From: DATKEH01 sp035546355
GTDB lineage: Bacteria; Acidobacteriota; Thermoanaerobaculia; Multivoradales; JAIOJS01
Assembly (NCBI GenBank): GCA_035546355.1
Contig: DATKEH010000163.1
Span: 1-9,323, forward strand
Direction of reading: 5' to 3'
Length of the DNA: 9,323 nucleotides
In this document: one piece after another, positions 1 to 6,430 of the stretch
Numbering within the stretch: position 1 is the stretch's first letter
Layout of the letters: each line of letters begins with the position of its first letter
Made by a program: the position numbers and the translations under genes
Notes under the pieces: model-generated
Seen by the model: only the letters and a program-made list of their open reading frames with translations
What the model was told of the DNA's origin: nothing
Databases searched by the model: none

Positions 1-154
1 GATCGAATCCGCGGGGTACACCCCGCGCCAGCGCACCAACCTCTACGAGCGGTTCGTCAGCCGCGAGGACACGGCCGAGCTGGCGCGGCGCTACCGCCAC
101 GCCCTGACGCCCGAGAACCGGGCCCTGGCCTCGCCGCTGCCCGTCGTCGGGTAG
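1..154 (+). CDS. C-terminal fragment of an unrecognised protein (5' end outside window)
   Basis: The frame starting at base 2 is open from the window edge to the TAG at 152-154 and gives 50 residues ending SPLPVVG. The fragment is hydrophilic and charged (NLYERFVSREDTAEL, then ARRYRHALTPENRALA), which suggests a soluble helical C-terminus. There is no membrane segment. I do not recognise the family, and the fragment is too short to assign a role. The stop lies 7 nt before the kinase start at 162 on the same strand, so the two are probably co-transcribed. Codon use (G/C in almost every third position) matches the neighbours and supports real coding. Confidence 0.6.
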   Translation, partial: IESAGYTPRQRTNLYERFVSREDTAELARRYRHALTPENRALASPLPVVG

Positions 155-161
155 GCCGGCC

Positions 162-1028
<867 letters not shown>

Positions 1029-1076
1029 GGGGCCGGGGCGACACGCGACCGGAACGGGCCGGAGAGAGAGAGCCGG

Positions 1077-3011
1077 ATGAGGCAGGGTATCGTTGGGTCT
1101 TCGCCGAGCGCACCGGACCACTGGCGGCGGGCGGCCACGTCGCTGCTGCTCGGCGTGATGGTCTTCTTGGCCGTCGGCGGCGGCGGCGCCATCTGTCCCA
1201 CCAGCGTCGAGTGGCTGCTCGAGGGGGACCCGGCCCAGCACTTCCTAGGCTGGCAGTTCTTCCGCGACGCGCCGCTGCAGCTGCCCCTCGGCGCCAACCC
1301 GGCCTTCGGCATGGAGATGGGCAGCTCGATCGTGTTCACCGACTCGCTGCCCCTGTTCGCGTTTCCGTTCAAGGTGATGGAGCCGTTGCTGCCGCCGTTG
1401 TTCCAGTACACGGGCCTGTGGCTCCTCGCATGCTTCGTCCTCCAGGCCTGGTTCGCGCAGGCGCTGCTGGCTCGGTTCACCGGGGATTGGCGGCTGCTCG
1501 CCGTCGGCGCGGCCTTCTTCGTCGTCGCGCCGCCGTTGCTGTGGCGTCTGCACGGTCACTACCCGCTGCTCGGCCACTGGCTTCTGCTCGCCGCCCTGGC
1601 GCTGTACTTCCGGCCGCGGTTCTCGCCGGGGGGGTGGATGACGCTGCTCGCCGCGGCTTCACTGGTGCACGCCTACCTGCTGGTGATGAGCGCCGCGGTG
1701 CTGCTGGCCGACCTGGGTCAACGGCGGCTCGCCGACCAGCTCGGCTGGCGGCGGCTCGCGCTCGGGCTCGCCCTCTGCCTGGGCAGCACCGCTGCGGTGA
1801 TGTGGTTGGCGGGGTACTTCATGGTCCCCAGCGGGAGCGCCGGCGGGTTCGGCTTCTATCGGATGAACCTGCTGTCGCCGATCGACCCGGACGCTGAGTG
1901 GTCGCGCCTGCTGCCGGACCTGCCGCAGGCGGGAGGGGACTACGAAGGGTTCAACTTCCTCGGTTTCGGGATGCTGCTGCTCGCCGGCCTCGCCCTCGCG
2001 ATGCTCCGGCCGCGCGCGCTGCGACGGGTCGACTGGCGTCGCGCCCTGCCGCTGCTGCTGCTGGCCGCGGGGCTCACCGCCATCGCCCTGTCGCACCGGG
2101 TCGGCCTCGGCACCCGCGAAGTGCTGACCCTCCCCCTGCCCTACCGGGTGGAGCGGGTGGCGTCGGTCGTGCGCTCCTCCGGCCGGCTCTTCTGGCCGGT
2201 GGTCTACCTGGCCTACCTGGCGATCCTCGGCCTGCTGTTCCGGCATCTGCGGCCGACCACGGCGGTGGTGGCCTGCACCGCGGCGCTCGCGCTCCAGGTG
2301 GTCGACTCGGCGGCGGCGTTCGCGAAGTTCCGCCAGCGGCTCGCCGCGCCCGAGCCGTGGGTCTCCCCGCTGCAGTCCGGCTTCTGGGAAGTGGCGGGGT
2401 CGCGGTACCAGCGCCTGCTCTACGTGCTGCCCAGCAACCGGCCTCCCGGGTACCTGCCGCTCTCCCTGTTCGCCGCCACCCACGGGATGGCCATCAACAC
2501 CGGCTTCTTTGCCCGTGTCGATCCCGAGCGCGAGAGCGCGGCTCGGCAGCGGCTGTACGACCGGCTGGTCGCCTACGACCTCGACCCCGGGGCGCTGTAC
2601 GTGTTCGCCGACGATCCGGGGCTGTTCGAGCGGCTGCGACGCCGCGCCCGAGAGGAGGACTTCGCGGGCGTGGTGGACGGGTTCGCCGTGCTGGCGCCGG
2701 GCCTCGGCGCCGAGGCGGGGGCGCTGGTCGTGGGCTCGGCCGGCGTCCCCCTGCGGCGCGAGCTGGGGCCGCTTGGTTCCCCCGATCCGCCACAGTCACG
2801 ACACCCTTTCGGGCCCTCGTCAGCGCATCACTTCTGGACCCCTGTCCCCCCGAAGGGGGGGAGGGGCAGGGGCCTCATGGCTCGGCCGCGGCGCGGCCGA
2901 GGCCCCCCCAGGCCATGGCGAGCAGCGCCATGGTGGGCACCAGGAGGTGCAGCAGCAGCCGCCCCCAGCTCACCTCCACCTGGGCGACCACCGCCTCCCG
3001 CCAGGGGCTGA
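1077..3011 (+). CDS. large polytopic membrane protein, DUF6311-like
   Basis: The protein is 644 residues long if read to the first stop. A short N-terminus leads into a first membrane helix (about 20-40), then a likely extracytoplasmic segment with D51-P, GWQFFR (58-63) and TDSLPL (88-93). Many hydrophobic helices follow up to about residue 410, with GDYEGFNFLG at 287-296 and a soluble C-terminal part ending near DGFAVLAPG. This pattern resembles DUF6311, a family of GT-C-like multi-pass proteins of unproven function found near glycan genes. The family name is from memory and was not checked by a search. A role in polysaccharide or glycolipid assembly at the membrane is inference. The start is supported by GGAGAG at 1061-1066, ten bases before the ATG. 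From about residue 565 the sequence becomes Pro/Gly/Arg-rich and runs antisense into the convergent gene, so the natural end is probably near base 2775. No stop occurs there in any frame. Confidence 0.75.
   Translation: MRQGIVGSSPSAPDHWRRAATSLLLGVMVFLAVGGGGAICPTSVEWLLEGDPAQHFLGWQFFRDAPLQLPLGANPAFGMEMGSSIVFTDSLPLFAFPFKVMEPLLPPLFQYTGLWLLACFVLQAWFAQALLARFTGDWRLLAVGAAFFVVAPPLLWRLHGHYPLLGHWLLLAALALYFRPRFSPGGWMTLLAAASLVHAYLLVMSAAVLLADLGQRRLADQLGWRRLALGLALCLGSTAAVMWLAGYFMVPSGSAGGFGFYRMNLLSPIDPDAEWSRLLPDLPQAGGDYEGFNFLGFGMLLLAGLALAMLRPRALRRVDWRRALPLLLLAAGLTAIALSHRVGLGTREVLTLPLPYRVERVASVVRSSGRLFWPVVYLAYLAILGLLFRHLRPTTAVVACTAALALQVVDSAAAFAKFRQRLAAPEPWVSPLQSGFWEVAGSRYQRLLYVLPSNRPPGYLPLSLFAATHGMAINTGFFARVDPERESAARQRLYDRLVAYDLDPGALYVFADDPGLFERLRRRAREEDFAGVVDGFAVLAPGLGAEAGALVVGSAGVPLRRELGPLGSPDPPQSRHPFGPSSAHHFWTPVPPKGGRGRGLMARPRRGRGPPRPWRAAPWWAPGGAAAAAPSSPPPGRPPPPARG
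2836..2874. terminator. GC-rich hairpin between convergent genes, candidate bidirectional terminator
   Basis: CCCCTG (2839-2844) pairs with CAGGGG (2867-2872). Inside, TCCCCCC (2845-2851) faces GGGGGGGA (2855-2862) around a GAA loop, leaving four G residues bulged. The flanking GG and CC can add two more pairs. It starts one base after the minus-strand stop codon at 2875-2877 and lies within the apparent tail of the plus-strand gene. There is no T-tract on either side, so it is not a classical intrinsic terminator. It may slow polymerase or protect 3' ends for both converging transcripts. Confidence 0.5.
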
Positions 3012-4293
3012 GGACGTAGGCGGCGAGGTAGGCAGCGACCGCGCCGGCTAGTGGCGGCAGCAAGACCAGCGCCTCGGGGCGCGCCAGGCCGCGCCAGCCG
3101 GCGACCAGCAGCAGCGCGGCCGCGATCCAGAAGCCGTACCACCAATCCCAGGAGGTGGTGGCGCGGCTGACCTCTGCGAGGATGGCGGGGATGCGCCCGA
3201 GCGCCTCGTCCAGCTCCCCTTGCCGCAGGACGTCGAGATAGTCCTCCTGGAAGCGGGCGGCGATCCCGCGCCTCCAGGAGGCGTAGAGCCCGGCGGCGAC
3301 GGCCACCAGGGCGGTGCAGGTGAGGGCCGTGCCGCGCGCCGCGTCGGCGCCGCCCCCTCTTCGCGTCCGCGCCGCCTGCCACCAGCGAAGGGCCGCGGCG
3401 CCCACCAGCAGCACGGCGAGGACGGTTCCTTCGCGCTTGCTCAGCAGGGTGGCGGCGCCGAGCACCCCGGCGGCCGCGCCGGTGGCGACCTGGGGCGCCG
3501 CCGCCGCCAGCAGGAGCAGGCCGCCGCCCCAGTAGGCGGCGAGCGGCAGGTCGCTGTAGCCGCTGATCGCTCCCGTCGAGGCCTCGAAGGTGGCGACAGG
3601 CAGGGCGGCCGCCACCACCACCAGCGCGGAGCCGGCCGCCGGGCCCGACAGGCGCCCCGCGACGTCGTGGAGCACCAGCAGCAGGGCGGGGAAGAACAGG
3701 ACGTAGAGGACGTGCGCGACCCGCTCGTCGTCGAGCGGGGAGAGCTCCATGGCGGCGACCTGGAGGAGGGGGAGCAGCAGCGGGTAGGTGGGATGGGCGA
3801 CGAGCCACGCGTCCTCCTGCAGCACCGGGGCGTCGACCGTGCCGGCGGCGTGCACGTAGCGGGCGTGGGCCGCCCAGGTCATCCGCGCGTCCCAGCCTGG
3901 AAACGGCGTGGTGGCGGCCTCGGCGACCAGGGCGAGACAGACCGTCAGCCCGACTGTGGCGGCGGCGCGGCGTAGCCACCGCGAACGCCCGGTGGTCGGC
4001 CCTGCGGGAACCGACGGTCGTCCGCGGCGCAGGCCCCCGACCGCTCCCAGGGCGGCGCAGGGCAACAGGGTGGCGAGGATCCAGCCGCGCCGCAGCGGCA
4101 TTCCCGCCCAGTGCGAGAGGGCGTAGAGCAGGATGCCGACCACGGCGGTCCCCAGCAGCCAGCTCCAGCCCGCCCGGGACCAGGCGGAGCGCCGGGCCAG
4201 GTCCGGGACGTGGTCGACCGCTGCCTTGCCGGCCAACCAGAACAGGGCGGCCACCCACAGGGCGTGGATGGTCACCGCGGTCGCCGGGCTCAC
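2875..4293 (-). CDS. polytopic membrane protein, GT-C / glycosyltransferase family 39-like
   Basis: This 472-residue protein has about ten to twelve hydrophobic helices. After two or three N-terminal helices comes a loop with GWDARMTWAAHARYVH (133-148) and HPTYPLLLPLLQ (167-178). This arrangement of an early acidic residue in a GWDA motif followed by a YPLLLPL motif is typical of GT39/PMT-like and other GT-C enzymes, which transfer sugars from polyprenyl-phosphate donors on the outer face of the membrane. D135 is the candidate catalytic or metal-binding acid. The acceptor and sugar are unknown. The start is GTG at 4293-4291, overlapping the TGA of the upstream gene as GTGA. Longer in-frame starts up to 4395 would overlap that gene by 100 bases and add an Arg-rich, non-membrane stretch, so they are rejected. 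The gene ends at TGA 2877-2875, followed by a hairpin. The GT-C assignment is moderately sure; substrate specificity cannot be read. Confidence 0.75.
   Translation of the reverse strand: MSPATAVTIHALWVAALFWLAGKAAVDHVPDLARRSAWSRAGWSWLLGTAVVGILLYALSHWAGMPLRRGWILATLLPCAALGAVGGLRRGRPSVPAGPTTGRSRWLRRAAATVGLTVCLALVAEAATTPFPGWDARMTWAAHARYVHAAGTVDAPVLQEDAWLVAHPTYPLLLPLLQVAAMELSPLDDERVAHVLYVLFFPALLLVLHDVAGRLSGPAAGSALVVVAAALPVATFEASTGAISGYSDLPLAAYWGGGLLLLAAAAPQVATGAAAGVLGAATLLSKREGTVLAVLLVGAAALRWWQAARTRRGGGADAARGTALTCTALVAVAAGLYASWRRGIAARFQEDYLDVLRQGELDEALGRIPAILAEVSRATTSWDWWYGFWIAAALLLVAGWRGLARPEALVLLPPLAGAVAAYLAAYVLSPWREAVVAQVEVSWGRLLLHLLVPTMALLAMAWGGLGRAAAEP
2881..2901. repeat. perfect 9-bp inverted repeat with 3-base loop
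   Basis: CTCGGCCGC (2881-2889) and GCGGCCGAG (2893-2901) are exact reverse complements separated by GGC. The repeat falls in the last codons of the minus-strand membrane protein (residues GRAAAEP) and six bases from the larger hairpin at 2836-2874, so the junction carries two back-to-back stems. High GC makes short palindromes common, but a 9-bp perfect stem beside another stem at a gene end is suggestive of a transcript-end structure. Confidence 0.5.
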
Positions 4294-4757
4294 CGGACGA
4301 CCTCGTCGAGGTGGAAATACCGCGGCGGCCGGTCGAGCCCCTCGAACCGGATCACGTCGCGCGGCACCTCCGGAGGCACGCCCTCTTCGAGCCACTCGGT
4401 GGGGAGCCGGCGGTTCTGGTCGGGGAGAATCAGCGGCCGGCGGGGCGCCAGGTCCCCTTGCAGCAGCATGAAGCCGCCGTCGGTGCCCCGGTTCAACAGC
4501 AGGTACGCGGCGTCGCGCGGAATCAGAGACTCGACCTCGGCGAGCCCCTCGCCGTAGCGTCCCAACAGGCGGGCCCGGCTGGTGCGGAACCCGTCGCCCC
4601 AGCGGTCCTCGGCGTCGTGCAGCCTCCCAGCGGCGTCCTTCACCGCCAGGGTGGCGAGGATCGCGAGGTAGGCCCCGACCAGGAGGGCGCCGGCCGCCCG
4701 CAGTGGAGAGCGAGCGACGAGGGTGCGCAGCCGGTGCGTGCGGCTGGGTCGCGTCAC
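4290..4757 (-). CDS. small single-pass membrane-anchored protein of unknown function
   Basis: The protein has 155 residues. A basic N-terminus (many Arg up to residue 20) precedes one hydrophobic helix (about 20-39), giving a likely type II anchor with the rest outside the cytoplasm. The soluble part reads IPRDAAYLLLN, then LQGDLAPRRPLILPDQ. I do not recognise a named family. It starts with GTG at 4757, supported by GGAGG (complement of 4764-4768) six bases upstream. It lies 16 bases after the dehydrogenase stop, and its own TGA overlaps the GTG of the GT-C-like gene. Such tight coupling suggests it works with that membrane protein, perhaps as a periplasmic accessory domain. This is inference from context only. 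Confidence 0.75.
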   Translation of the reverse strand: MTRPSRTHRLRTLVARSPLRAAGALLVGAYLAILATLAVKDAAGRLHDAEDRWGDGFRTSRARLLGRYGEGLAEVESLIPRDAAYLLLNRGTDGGFMLLQGDLAPRRPLILPDQNRRLPTEWLEEGVPPEVPRDVIRFEGLDRPPRYFHLDEVVR

Positions 4758-4763
4758 GCGGGG

Positions 4764-4768
4764 CCTCC
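4764..4768 (-). promoter_or_regulatory. Shine-Dalgarno site fixing the GTG start at 4757
   Basis: On the minus strand this reads GGAGG, six bases before GTG 4757-4755. It is a near-consensus ribosome-binding site and the reason for preferring this non-ATG start. Confidence 0.7.
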
Positions 4769-4773
4769 GCCGA

Positions 4774-6312
4774 CTAGACCTCGAACCGCACGCCCTGCGC
4801 CAGCGGCAGCTCGCTGCCCCAGTTGACGGTGCAGGTCTGCCGCCGCATGTAGATCTTCCAGGAGTCCGACCCGGCCTCGCGGCCGCCGCCGGTCTCCTTC
4901 TCGCCGCCGAAGGCGCCGCCGATCTCGGCGCCCGAGGTGCCGATGTTGACGTTGGCGATGCCGCAGTCGCTGCCGGTGGCGGCGAGGAAGCGCTCGGCGG
5001 AACGCATGTTCAGCGTGAAGATCGCCGAGGACAGCCCTTGCGGTACGGCGTTGTGGCGGGCGATCGCCTCGTCGAGGTCGTCGCACTCGAACAGGTAGAG
5101 GATGGGCGCGAAGGTCTCCTCGCAGGTGATCGGCATGTCCGGCGTCGCCTCCACCAGGGTCGGCTCGACGAAGAAGCCGGGGCGCTCCAGGACGCCGCCG
5201 CCGTAGAGCACCCGGCCCCCCTGCTCGCGGATGGTGTCGAGGGCGTGTTGCATGTCGGCGACCGCCTGCCGGCTGACCAGCGGCCCCATCAGGGTCTCTG
5301 CGTCCAGCGGGTCGCCGATGGTGATCGAGCCGTAGGCCTGGACCAGGCGCCGCTTCATCTCCTCGGCGATCCCCCGCTGCAGGAAGAGCCGGCGGGTGGT
5401 CGTGCAGCGCTGTCCGGCGGTGCCCACGGCGGCGAACAGGACGGCGCGCAGGGCGAGGTCGAGGTCGGCGTCGTCCATCACCACGATGCCGTTGTTGCCG
5501 CCGAGCTCGAGCAGCGAGCGGCCGATGCGCTTGGCCACCGCCATGCCGATCTCCCGGCCCATGCGCACCGAGCCGGTGGCCGAGATCAGCGGCAGCCGCG
5601 GGTCGTCGCTCATCGGCTGCCCCACCTCGCGGCGGCCGCCGACCACCAGGTTGAACACCGGCGGCGCCTGGTGCGCGGCCAACACGCGCTGCGCGATGCG
5701 GGTGACGGCGACGGCCGTCAGCGGTGTCTGGCTGGACGGCTTCCACACCACCGGGTCGCCGCAGATCGCCGCCACGGCGGTGTTCCACGCCCACACCGCC
5801 ACCGGGAAGTTGAATGCGGTGATGACGCCGACGACCCCCAGCGGGTGCCACTGCTCGAACATCCGGTGCTGGGGGCGCTCGGAGTGCATCGACAACCCGT
5901 AGAGCTGCCGCGACATCCCGACCGCCAGGTCGCACATGTCGACCATCTCCTGCACCTCGCCGAGACCCTCGGCGAGGATCTTCCCCATCTCCAGCGTCAC
6001 CAGCCGCCCGAGGGGCTCCTTGAGCCGCCGCAGCTCGTCGCCCACGTCGCGCACCACCTGCCCGCGCCGCGGCGCCGGCCAGGTCTGCCACTCGCGGAAG
6101 GCCTCGACGGAGGTGGCGACCACCCGCTCGTAGTCGTCGCGGGTCGCGCCCCGCACGGTGGCCAGCACTTCACCGGTCGCCGGGTCGAGGGACTCGATCC
6201 GCTCCCCGCGGGTGTCGATCCATTCGCCGGCGAAGGCGCCGGGATTGTCGGTCTCGAGCTCGAGCTGGGCGAACAGCTCGCTGGTGTCGCGCGTCGGCAT
6301 GGTGACGGTCAT
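4774..6312 (-). CDS. ALDH7-family alpha-aminoadipic semialdehyde (piperideine-6-carboxylate) dehydrogenase
   Basis: This 512-residue NAD(P)-dependent aldehyde dehydrogenase has the full family length. Visible residues are Asn168 in ITAFNFP, Lys191 in WKPS, Gly247 in the cofactor loop SATGS, the general base Glu269 in LLELGGNN, the nucleophile Cys303 in GQRCTTTRR, and Glu399 in EETFAP. The C-terminal run GSDCGIANVNIGTSGAEIGG (447-466), with GAFGGEK and YMRRQTCT after it, closely matches what I know of human ALDH7A1/antiquitin and bacterial AmaB-type enzymes. These oxidise alpha-aminoadipate semialdehyde, in equilibrium with piperideine-6-carboxylate, to alpha-aminoadipate in lysine catabolism. 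Some relatives also act on betaine aldehyde or lipid aldehydes. The enzyme is cytosolic. The ATG at 6312 is chosen because AGGAGA lies 8 bases upstream; the in-frame extension to 6690 crosses the intergenic palindrome and the divergent gene. It leads an operon with the small protein and GT-C-like gene. No other lysine-degradation gene is in view. Family secure; exact substrate likely but unproven. Confidence 0.95.
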   Translation of the reverse strand: MTVTMPTRDTSELFAQLELETDNPGAFAGEWIDTRGERIESLDPATGEVLATVRGATRDDYERVVATSVEAFREWQTWPAPRRGQVVRDVGDELRRLKEPLGRLVTLEMGKILAEGLGEVQEMVDMCDLAVGMSRQLYGLSMHSERPQHRMFEQWHPLGVVGVITAFNFPVAVWAWNTAVAAICGDPVVWKPSSQTPLTAVAVTRIAQRVLAAHQAPPVFNLVVGGRREVGQPMSDDPRLPLISATGSVRMGREIGMAVAKRIGRSLLELGGNNGIVVMDDADLDLALRAVLFAAVGTAGQRCTTTRRLFLQRGIAEEMKRRLVQAYGSITIGDPLDAETLMGPLVSRQAVADMQHALDTIREQGGRVLYGGGVLERPGFFVEPTLVEATPDMPITCEETFAPILYLFECDDLDEAIARHNAVPQGLSSAIFTLNMRSAERFLAATGSDCGIANVNIGTSGAEIGGAFGGEKETGGGREAGSDSWKIYMRRQTCTVNWGSELPLAQGVRFEV

Positions 6313-6320
6313 GATGGGGG

Positions 6321-6326
6321 TCTCCT
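6321..6326 (-). promoter_or_regulatory. Shine-Dalgarno site of the dehydrogenase gene
   Basis: Read on the minus strand this is AGGAGA, eight bases before the ATG at 6312. It decides the start among several upstream in-frame candidates. Confidence 0.75.
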
Positions 6327-6339
6327 GCAGGGATGGGTG

Positions 6340-6368
6340 ACGAGAGGCGGGCGACGCCCGCCTCTCGT
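6340..6368. promoter_or_regulatory. 29-bp near-perfect palindrome, candidate operator or 5' leader hairpin of the dehydrogenase operon
   Basis: ACGAGAGGCGGGCG (6340-6353) and CGCCCGCCTCTCGT (6355-6368) are exact reverse complements around one base, A6354. As DNA it is an ideal dyad for a dimeric regulator. As RNA it would fold into an 11-12-bp stem. It lies 13 bases upstream of the dehydrogenase ribosome-binding site and directly after the candidate -10 element at 6377-6372, so it would cover the transcription start. There is no T-run after it, which argues against a terminator. The regulator is not in the window. The dyad is certain; its role as an operator is inference. Confidence 0.65.
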
Positions 6369-6371
6369 AAG

Positions 6372-6402
6372 AGGATACCGCAGGGGCGGACGGCCGGGTC
6401 AC
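6372..6402 (-). promoter_or_regulatory. candidate sigma-70-type promoter of the dehydrogenase operon
   Basis: On the minus strand TATCCT (6377-6372) matches the -10 consensus at four of six positions, including both TA and the final T. GTGACC (6402-6397) is a fair -35 with a 19-base spacer, slightly long. The expected start point falls at the first arm of the palindrome. The consensus for this organism is unknown, so confidence is low. Confidence 0.3.
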
Positions 6403-6417
6403 GGCGGCGACCGCGCT

Positions 6418-6425
6418 ACGAGAGG
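6418..6425 (+). promoter_or_regulatory. third copy of the palindrome half-site, overlapping a ribosome-binding site
   Basis: ACGAGAGG here is identical to the outer end of the palindrome's left arm (6340-6347) and is the complement of its right end (6361-6368). AGAGG at 6421-6425 also stands five bases before the TTG at 6431 and can serve as its ribosome-binding site. The copy may be a lone operator half-site for the divergent gene, or simply a ribosome-binding site of similar sequence. Confidence 0.4.
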
Positions 6426-6430
6426 TACCG

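Noticed and set aside
10..27. 8-bp inverted repeat CGCGGGGT / ACCCCGCG
   Set aside because: It lies inside the coding part of the upstream fragment and is short. Such palindromes are expected at this GC content.
4293..4395. Upstream in-frame extension of the GT-C-like gene to 4395
   Set aside because: It would overlap the small upstream gene by about 100 bases and add an Arg-rich segment. The GTG at 4293 with GTGA overlap is a better start.
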